Of a stretch of 64,000 nt of DNA, positions 58,224 through 64,000 are shown in pieces. Origin of the DNA: Inquilinus sp. KBS0705 (GTDB lineage: Bacteria > Bacteroidota > Bacteroidia > Sphingobacteriales > Sphingobacteriaceae); NCBI GenBank assembly GCA_005938025.2, contig VCCI02000004.1, forward strand, positions 1 to 64,000. The letters are read 5' to 3'. Numbering within the stretch: position 1 is the stretch's first letter; every line of letters starts with the position of its first letter. Both the position numbers and the translations under genes were made by a program. Below the pieces are notes generated by a model. It had not been told where the DNA came from, searched no databases, and worked only from the letters and a program-made list of their open reading frames with translations.

Positions 58224-58802
58224 TTATTTTTTAGCAGCTTCTTGTTCTGCCTGGCGTAACGCACGTGAAGTAGTTACAGATACGATAGTATCTTCTTGTG
58301 CATTGGTGATAGTTAAGTTTGCAACTTTAATATCAGCAACACGTACAGATTTACCTACTTCTAATTCGCTAATGCTTACTTCGATGTTATCTAAATGATC
58401 TTTAGGTAATGCTTTAACACGTAGTTTACGTAATTTTTGCACTAATTTACCACCCACTTTAACACCCGGAGAAGTACCTGTTAATTTTACAGGGATCTCG
58501 ATAGTGATAGGTTTTTTCTCGTCTAACAACAAGAAGTCTACGTGAATAATTTGTTCCGTTAATGGGTGGAACTGCATATCCTTAATAATAGCTTGTGATT
58601 TAACTCCAGCTACTTCAATGTCGATGAAATGAACAACCGGAGTGTAAACTACGGCTCTCAAATCAGCTGCGGACACTGCAAAGTGGGTTTGGGTTGGCCC
58701 ACCGTAAAGTACTGCAGGCACTAAGCCCTGGTAACGCAGTTCTTTAGCGTCTCTTTTCCCTACGTTCTCTCTTGGAGAACCGCTAATAGCAATTGATTTC
58801 AT
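58224..58802 (-). CDS. rplY: 50S ribosomal protein L25, general stress (Ctc) type
   Basis: 192-aa protein: N-terminal L25 5S-rRNA-binding domain (MKSIAISGSPRENVGKRDAKELRYQG, about 1-92) plus the C-terminal TL5/Ctc beta domain (about 93-185) and a Lys/Ala/Glu tail. The long form is common outside Gammaproteobacteria. It lies 57 nt after prs in the same direction. Confidence 0.95.
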   Translation of the reverse strand: MKSIAISGSPRENVGKRDAKELRYQGLVPAVLYGGPTQTHFAVSAADLRAVVYTPVVHFIDIEVAGVKSQAIIKDMQFHPLTEQIIHVDFLLLDEKKPITIEIPVKLTGTSPGVKVGGKLVQKLRKLRVKALPKDHLDNIEVSISELEVGKSVRVADIKVANLTITNAQEDTIVSVTTSRALRQAEQEAAKK

Positions 58803-58859
58803 TATTTATATTTATTTACTTAAGCCATACCAATACGGCATGGATATTTTTATTCTGTT

Positions 58860-59804
58860 TTAATCTACCTTAAATAGCTGGCTTATCGATCCGTGTTCGT
58901 TCACATTCATAATTGCTTTTGCAAACAAATCGGCTGTTGATAATACCCTTATTTTGGGGCTGGTGTGTTTTAATGGTATAGTATCGGTTACTATCAACTC
59001 GGTTAAAGCCGAATTTTCGATAGTTTCGTAAGCCTTACCAGATAACACCGGGTGTGTACATACCGCGCGTACGCTACGTGCGCCACGCTCCATAATTAAG
59101 CTGGCTGCCTTTGCAAGCGTACCTGCCGTGTCACAAATGTCGTCTATTAATACAATATCCTGGTCGGTAACATCACCTATCAGCGTCATCGATTCTATTT
59201 CGTTGGCGCGTTTGCGGCGTTTATCGCATATTACCACTTCGGCATTAAAATATTTGGCAAAGCTACGCGCCCTGTACGAACCGCCCATATCAGGCGATGC
59301 AATGGTTAGCGCTTGTAAACCTAAACTTTTTATATAAGGCACAAATATGATAGATGCATCCAGGTGATCTACAGGTACATCAAAAAACGCTTGTATTTGG
59401 GCCGCATGCAAATCCATCGTCATGATACGGTGAATACCTGCCGCAACCAGTAAGTTAGCTACCAGCTTTGAGCCGATGGCTACACGTGGCTTATCCTTCC
59501 TGTCTTGCCTTGCCAAACCAAAATATGGGATAACGGCAGTAATGTAATGAGCAGATGCGCGGCGGGCGGCATCAATCATCATTAATAACTCCATTAAATT
59601 GTCAGTTGGTTGGTGGGTAGATTGAATAAGAAACACATCACAACCGCGGATAGATTCATTAAAGTGTGGCTGAAATTCGCCATCGCTAAAACGAGATACT
59701 GCCATATCGCCAAGCTCTTTACCATAAGATGAAGCAATGTTTTTGGCCAGCTCTGTTGAACCGGAACCTGCAAATAGCTTAACTGTATTAAACTGTAATG
59801 GCAT
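58860..59804 (-). CDS. prs: Ribose-phosphate pyrophosphokinase (PRPP synthetase)
   Basis: 314-aa enzyme making PRPP from ribose 5-phosphate and ATP for nucleotide, His and Trp synthesis. It has FSDGEFQPHFNESIRG, the ATP loop ARQDRKDKPR, DLHAAQIQAFF and the PRPP loop DDICDTAGT. The prs-rplY-pth order is a conserved neighbourhood in many bacteria. Upstream lies tRNA-Gln in the same direction. Confidence 0.96.
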   Translation of the reverse strand: MPLQFNTVKLFAGSGSTELAKNIASSYGKELGDMAVSRFSDGEFQPHFNESIRGCDVFLIQSTHQPTDNLMELLMMIDAARRASAHYITAVIPYFGLARQDRKDKPRVAIGSKLVANLLVAAGIHRIMTMDLHAAQIQAFFDVPVDHLDASIIFVPYIKSLGLQALTIASPDMGGSYRARSFAKYFNAEVVICDKRRKRANEIESMTLIGDVTDQDIVLIDDICDTAGTLAKAASLIMERGARSVRAVCTHPVLSGKAYETIENSALTELIVTDTIPLKHTSPKIRVLSTADLFAKAIMNVNEHGSISQLFKVD

Positions 59805-59883
59805 CTTGTTTAGATTTCGAAATTCGAATGTTTAACAGCGATTTCTCTCTTATTAAACAGTGTATCAACCCTGTATAAAAAAC

Positions 59884-59945
59884 TTCGGATTTCACATTTT
59901 CCATCAGACCTAAATCCGAAATTGAAAATCCGAAATCCGAAATCA
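59884..59945. repeat. Palindromic element built of 7-nt units (type E), tRNA-Gln to prs
   Basis: Arms 59884-59901 and 59924-59941 pair over 18 nt with two differences (one G-U and one mismatch as minus-strand RNA). Right-arm units such as AATCCGA recur every 7 nt. A shorter relative with 7-bp arms TTTCGGA/TCCGAAA lies at 52267-52316, between the Tyr and Thr tRNAs. Confidence 0.75.
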
Positions 59946-59950
59946 TCTTG

Positions 59951-60021
59951 TTGCCCGACCAGGATTCGAACCTAGACAAACGGTACCAAAAACCGTCGTA
60001 CTACCATTATACTATCAGGCA
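59951..60021 (-). tRNA. tRNA-Gln (TTG)
   Basis: 71-nt cloverleaf: acceptor TGCCTGA/TCGGGCA, anticodon stem ACGGT/ACCGT with loop TTTTGGT (anticodon TTG), T loop TTCGAAT. Confidence 0.96.
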
Positions 60022-60058
60022 ATCTCCTTTGGTTTGTTATCCACCCCGAAAAGGAATG

Positions 60059-60087
60059 CAAATATAAGACGAAAAATCAGAACTCAA
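60059..60087 (-). promoter_or_regulatory. Promoter of tRNA-Gln (and possibly prs)
   Basis: Minus strand: -33 TTTG (60084-60087), 17-nt spacer, -7 TATATTTG (60059-60066), both perfect, 38 nt before the tRNA 5' end. Confidence 0.75.
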
Positions 60088-60233
60088 AAGCAAAATTTAA
60101 AAAAGTATTTTTAGGGGTGCAAAACACAAAAGCAAGCGTTAAAAAGTGTTAATGATTAGCTATTTCGCTTAAACATAGTAATGTTTTTACTAATTTCGGC
60201 TGCGTAAACCCGTATAAGCTTGTATAAAACAGC
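60088..60233. other. Leader of the DUF2723 gene
   Basis: AT-rich, no open gene. Only a 7-of-8 match (TAATTTCG, about 60191-60198) to the -7 consensus is visible on the plus strand. Confidence 0.3.
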
Positions 60234-63200
60234 ATGAATTACAATAAATTAAATAATATTTTTGGTTGGGCAGTAGGCATAATTGCCACCATCACCTACA
60301 TTTTAACCCTCGAACCGTCTACCAGTTTTTGGGATTGCGGCGAGTTTATTGCCTGTATTTACCGGTTGCAGGTAGCCCACCAGCCCGGCGCGCCATTGTT
60401 TACCATGATAGGCAAGGTTTTTTCGCTGCTATCATTGGGCGATAATAACAAGGTTGCTTATTTTACAAACATGTCGTCGGCATTGGCCAGCGGTGCTACC
60501 ATCATATTTTTATTTTGGACCATTACCGCACTGGCTAAAAAAATGCTGGTTAAAGCAGGCGAAGAAGTTAGCCCAACCAACCTGATCCTGATCATCGGTT
60601 CGGGATTAGTGGGTGCGCTGGCTTACACATGGTCTGATACGTTTTGGTTCTCGGCTGTCGAGTCGGAGGTTTATGCGCAATCATCGCTTTGTACAGCCAT
60701 TGTTTTTTGGGCCATATTAAAATGGGAAGCCCACGCCGATGAGCCACGCGCCGATAAATGGATAGTATTTATTGCGTATGTAATGGGCCTATCTATAGGT
60801 ATACACTTATTAAACTTGTTGGTTATACCGGCCATTGCCTTAATTATATACTTCCGCAGAGCTAAAAATGTAAGCACCGGCGGCACTATTTGGGCCTTTA
60901 TATTAGGCGTAGTTACCGTTGCAGTTATACTTTGGGGTGTTATTCAATTTACGGTTAAAGGTGCCGCCTTTTCCGATCTGTTTTTTGTGAACACCCTGGG
61001 CATGGGTTTTGGCGATGGCGCTATCATATTTTTTGTATTGGTGATAGGCGCACTGGCATCGGGTATATATTATACCATTAAACCCTCTACAGCATTAATT
61101 GTAGCCGCTGCAGCATGCTTTATACTGCTGTTAACTTTTAGTGCAGGCGTTATAGGCTTTTTTGGCGGAACTGCTGTTTTAGCCATATTAGAGTACGTTT
61201 TAAAAGTGCGCGAAAGACGTTTTGCGCTTAACCGGGTTTTAATATGCGCCGTATTTATATTATTCGGATATAGCTCATTTGTGATGATCGTTATCCGCGC
61301 CAAGGCCGGTACTAACCTAAACAACAGCGATCCGCAGGATGCCTTTGCATTAAACGGTTACTTAAACCGCGATCAGTATGGCGATACACCATTAATGTAC
61401 GGCGAATACTTTGATTCTAAGCCAATTGACCAAACGGAAGGTGCTAAAATTTATCGCCGTGGCGAAACTAAATACGAGGTAGCTGGTAAAAAACTAAACA
61501 CTATATACGACCGCAATACGCTTTTCCCGCGTATGTTTAGTCAAAAGCCAAACCACCCCGAGTTTTACAGGAGCTGGTCGCAATTAGGGCCGCAAGAACA
61601 GCCCACAATGGCTACCAACCTTGGCTTTTTTGCCACCTGGCAAATTAACCAAATGTACACCCGCTATTTTATGTGGAACTTTGTGGGCCGCGCTAACGAA
61701 ATGGATGGCCAAACCAGCTCATCGGGTATTGATGGTAGCTGGATAAGCGGACTAAACTTTAAAAAGGAGCTGCCTGCTACTGTTACGCAAAGCAAATCAT
61801 ATAACCGCCTGTACTTTTTACCGCTTATTATTGGCTTGTTGGGCGTTGTTTATCATTTTAAACGCAACCAGCGCGATGCCGGCGTAGTTACTGTACTGTT
61901 CTTTTTCACCGGTTTAGCTATTGTGCTTTACCTTAACCAGGACCCATTACAACCACGTGAGCGTGATTACGCGTACGCAGGATCATTCTATGCATTTGCC
62001 ATTTGGATTGGTTTAGGCGTGTTATTTATAGCAGAATTACTAAGCAAAAAGATAAATGCCAAAACGGGTGCTATAGCAGCCACAGTGGTTTGTTTATTGG
62101 CCGCGCCTATACTAATGGCCAGCCAGGAATGGGACGACCACGACCGCTCTACCAAGCTTACCCCGCACGATATGGCCTACAACTACCTTAACTCGTGCGC
62201 GCCAAACGCTATCTTATTTACCTATGCCGATAACGATACCTACCCGCTGTGGTATATACAAGAGGTTGAAGGTGTTAGGCCGGATGTACGCATTGTAAAC
62301 TTAAGTTTGTTGGGTACCGATTGGTATATCCGCCAAATGAAAACGCAGATGAATCAATCGGCACCCTTGCCTATCAGCATGGATAATAAGAAGTTTGAAG
62401 CCGGTGTACGCGATGTAATATATTACAACGATGCCAAAGTTGCGGGCCCTATTGAATTGAAGGAAGTATTTGATTTTATGACCTCTGATAACCAGCAGGC
62501 AAAGGTGCAGTACGAAAGCGGCGAAAGCGCTAACTACCTGCCTACCAAGAACTTTAAGTTAATGGTAAATGCCGACGAGGTGATAAAATCGGGAACGGTG
62601 CCTGCCAACCAGCGCGACCGTATTGTATCCGAAATGGACTGGACCTATCCGGGTAAATATGTTACCAAGGATAACCTGGCCATGATGGATATATTGGCGC
62701 ATAATAACTGGAAACGCCCCGTGTATTTTGCCACCACCGTACCAAGCGACAACCTGCTTGGGCTTGATAAATACCTGTATAGCGAAGGCTTTAGCAACCG
62801 CCTAATGCCCTTTAAACCAGATACTACCGTAGCCCCGCAGGAAAATACCAACACCATGATCATGTACAACAATATGATGAACAAGTACAAATATGGCAAC
62901 ATGAAAAACGCCAAGTACCTTGATCATGAGTCGTTAACGTTGTTTAACCCGCTGATTGCCCGCTTATTTGGCACGCTTGCTGACAACTTGGTAAAAGAAG
63001 GACATAAAGACCTGGCTAAGAATGCGTTAAAGAAATACGCTGAGGTGGTTCCATCGCAAATTGTGGCACCGGAGATTGCCGTACGCAAATATTATATGGT
63101 TGAAACCGCCTTTAAAATGGGCGAAACCGCTTTAGCACTGCAACTGGCCAATCAGGTAGACGATTATGTAATAGACGTATTGAAATTTAATTACACGCAG

Positions 63201-63371
63201 TACCAAAAAGACACCAACGCAGTAGATGCGCGCGACGTACAACTCTCATTATCAATACTTAACGGTATGATGAATACCACCCGAGCTAATAACCAACCAG
63301 CGCTGGGCAGCAAATTTGAGGCACAGCTTAAAGATTACTCCGCTAAATTTGGCGGCCTGGCCCAGCAATAA
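60234..63371 (+). CDS. DUF2723 polytopic membrane protein (putative O-glycosyltransferase, GT117 type)
   Basis: 1045-aa inner-membrane protein. The N-terminal DUF2723 region opens with a helix and the motif FWDCGEFIA followed by the HQPGAPLFTMIGKVFSLLS stretch. About a dozen membrane helices span residues 8-640. QDPLQPRERDYAYAGSFYAFAIW is another strongly conserved family block. The last 400 residues are soluble, presumably periplasmic, ending in helical TPR-like repeats. Members have been linked to protein O-glycosylation in Bacteroidota with a polyprenyl-linked donor; that role is inferred here. It stands alone, bounded by a terminator. Confidence 0.85.
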   Translation: MNYNKLNNIFGWAVGIIATITYILTLEPSTSFWDCGEFIACIYRLQVAHQPGAPLFTMIGKVFSLLSLGDNNKVAYFTNMSSALASGATIIFLFWTITALAKKMLVKAGEEVSPTNLILIIGSGLVGALAYTWSDTFWFSAVESEVYAQSSLCTAIVFWAILKWEAHADEPRADKWIVFIAYVMGLSIGIHLLNLLVIPAIALIIYFRRAKNVSTGGTIWAFILGVVTVAVILWGVIQFTVKGAAFSDLFFVNTLGMGFGDGAIIFFVLVIGALASGIYYTIKPSTALIVAAAACFILLLTFSAGVIGFFGGTAVLAILEYVLKVRERRFALNRVLICAVFILFGYSSFVMIVIRAKAGTNLNNSDPQDAFALNGYLNRDQYGDTPLMYGEYFDSKPIDQTEGAKIYRRGETKYEVAGKKLNTIYDRNTLFPRMFSQKPNHPEFYRSWSQLGPQEQPTMATNLGFFATWQINQMYTRYFMWNFVGRANEMDGQTSSSGIDGSWISGLNFKKELPATVTQSKSYNRLYFLPLIIGLLGVVYHFKRNQRDAGVVTVLFFFTGLAIVLYLNQDPLQPRERDYAYAGSFYAFAIWIGLGVLFIAELLSKKINAKTGAIAATVVCLLAAPILMASQEWDDHDRSTKLTPHDMAYNYLNSCAPNAILFTYADNDTYPLWYIQEVEGVRPDVRIVNLSLLGTDWYIRQMKTQMNQSAPLPISMDNKKFEAGVRDVIYYNDAKVAGPIELKEVFDFMTSDNQQAKVQYESGESANYLPTKNFKLMVNADEVIKSGTVPANQRDRIVSEMDWTYPGKYVTKDNLAMMDILAHNNWKRPVYFATTVPSDNLLGLDKYLYSEGFSNRLMPFKPDTTVAPQENTNTMIMYNNMMNKYKYGNMKNAKYLDHESLTLFNPLIARLFGTLADNLVKEGHKDLAKNALKKYAEVVPSQIVAPEIAVRKYYMVETAFKMGETALALQLANQVDDYVIDVLKFNYTQYQKDTNAVDARDVQLSLSILNGMMNTTRANNQPALGSKFEAQLKDYSAKFGGLAQQ

Positions 63372-63385
63372 AGGCGGACTTAAAC

Positions 63386-63420
63386 AACAAAAAAAAGCGG
63401 CTGATGGCCGCTTTTTTTGT
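63386..63420 (+). terminator. Terminator of the DUF2723 gene
   Basis: AAAAAAGCGGC / GCCGCTTTTTTT stem with a short loop and a T7 run, starting 15 nt after the stop codon. Confidence 0.93.
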
Positions 63421-63624
63421 TACTCATAAATCTAAAAATATTGTTGTTTTATTATTACTTCAACACGCAAAAGCGTTGCATTTTCTTCGTTATTTTTCGC
63501 TGCTATTAGGTAATTTTTTTGTTATTATTCGTTTATTTTGTTGGTTGGTGCTTACCTAATATAACAAAAAAAAGCGACTAAAAAGCCGCTTTTGGTTTAT
63601 TTATTTTTACTTGGCTTCTAAATA
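63421..63624. terminator. 3' region of accA with terminator and inverted repeat
   Basis: Convergent spacer. AAAAGCG-C/G-CGCTTTT hairpin at 63565-63594 followed on the minus strand by a T8 run is the accA terminator. Beyond it a perfect 10-bp inverted repeat TATTAGGTAA (63504-63513) / TTACCTAATA (63552-63561) encloses 38 nt. No open gene. Confidence 0.7.
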
Positions 63625-64000
63625 TTAGCCTTCAATAACCACACCCATGTTGCAAAACTTGTCGATGCGCTCGGCAACCAGTTCGTCAATGTTGCGTTCA
63701 TTTAGGGTTTTCAGATCCTTAAGTAATTGTTTCTTTAAAATGGCAGCCATAGCAACCGGGTCTTGATGTGCGCCGCCAAGGGGTTCTTTAATTACGCCGT
63801 CTATCAACTTGTTCTTCAACATCTCTGTCGAGGTAAGTTTCAGCATTTCGGCAGCACGCTCTTTTTGTTCCCAGGTTTTAAATAATATGGTCGAACAGTT
63901 TTCGGGAGAGATAACCGAATACCACGAGTTATCCAGCATCAGCACCCTATCGCCTATACCGATACCTAATGCACCACCCGATGCACCCTCGCCTATCACT
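63625..64000 (-). CDS. accA: Acetyl-CoA carboxylase carboxyltransferase subunit alpha (C-terminal part)
   Basis: Only the C-terminal 125 or so residues are inside the window; the gene continues past the right edge. It has the GEGASGGALGIGIGDRVLML crotonase-fold loop, the ENSWYSVISPE-like stretch (DNSWYSVISPENCSTILFKTWEQKERAAEMLKLT) and the C-terminal helices of AccA. It transfers carboxyl from carboxybiotin to acetyl-CoA, making malonyl-CoA for fatty acid synthesis. Partial only because of the window limit, not a broken gene. Confidence 0.93.
   Translation of the reverse strand, partial: VIGEGASGGALGIGIGDRVLMLDNSWYSVISPENCSTILFKTWEQKERAAEMLKLTSTEMLKNKLIDGVIKEPLGGAHQDPVAMAAILKKQLLKDLKTLNERNIDELVAERIDKFCNMGVVIEG

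Overview
The window is a stretch of chromosomal core genome from a Bacteroidota, most likely a member of the Sphingobacteriaceae (Mucilaginibacter/Pedobacter type). This rests on several signs: promoters of the TTTG / TAnnTTTG type, A-rich leaders with almost no Shine-Dalgarno sequences, a TamB paired with a lipoprotein TamA (TamL), GIN/DUF2807, DUF3467 and DUF2723 proteins, and the gene order tRNA-tuf-tRNA(Trp)-secE-nusG-rplKAJL-rpoBC. The genus is inference. I see no prophage, insertion sequence, CRISPR array, toxin or defence system.

Layout. (1) 0.1-6.4 kb: secreted hydrolase and M1 peptidase, GIN-domain protein, thioredoxin, and a divergent SDR/HxlR pair. (2) 6.4-20.1 kb: dnaE, the TamB-TamL envelope pair, a small retropepsin-like protein, and gyrB. 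(3) 20.3-29.4 kb: Skp-like lipoprotein and guanine deaminase, then a minus-strand surface-polysaccharide block. That block holds a nucleotide-sugar dehydrogenase, an epimerase/reductase, a polyprenyl-phosphate sugar-1-P transferase and a WbpM-like 4,6-dehydratase, followed by kdsD, kdsB and kdsA for CMP-Kdo. (4) 29.5-35.6 kb: S4 protein, then a plus-strand run of dapD, a GT4 glycosyltransferase, Sua5/YrdC, a CCA-adding-type enzyme, a pRiA4b-ORF3-like protein and miaA. (5) 35.8-38.5 kb: rfbA, rfbD and fcl (activated deoxysugars). (6) 38.6-54.2 kb, all minus strand: the gene-expression superlocus rpsU, xerC, hpf, four tRNAs (Thr, Tyr, Gly, Thr), tuf, tRNA-Trp, secE, nusG, rplK, rplA, rplJ, rplL, rpoB, rpoC, DUF3467. 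(7) 54.3-64.0 kb: carboxypeptidase-like-domain protein, second M1 peptidase, ArsC-like protein, pth, rplY, prs, tRNA-Gln, a large DUF2723 membrane protein, and the C-terminal part of accA cut by the window edge.

How the genes work together. Most products serve information processing (replication, transcription, translation, tRNA modification) or building of the Gram-negative envelope (Kdo, O-antigen/capsule sugars, TAM).

The signals I find most worth attention are not protein genes. Short intergenic spacers between the housekeeping genes hold several different palindromic elements, each built from tandem 7- or 8-nt units. One of them pairs fully only as RNA of the transcribed strand. rpsU and hpf carry strong Shine-Dalgarno sequences in a genome that otherwise seems not to use them. 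rpoB and tamB start with TTG.
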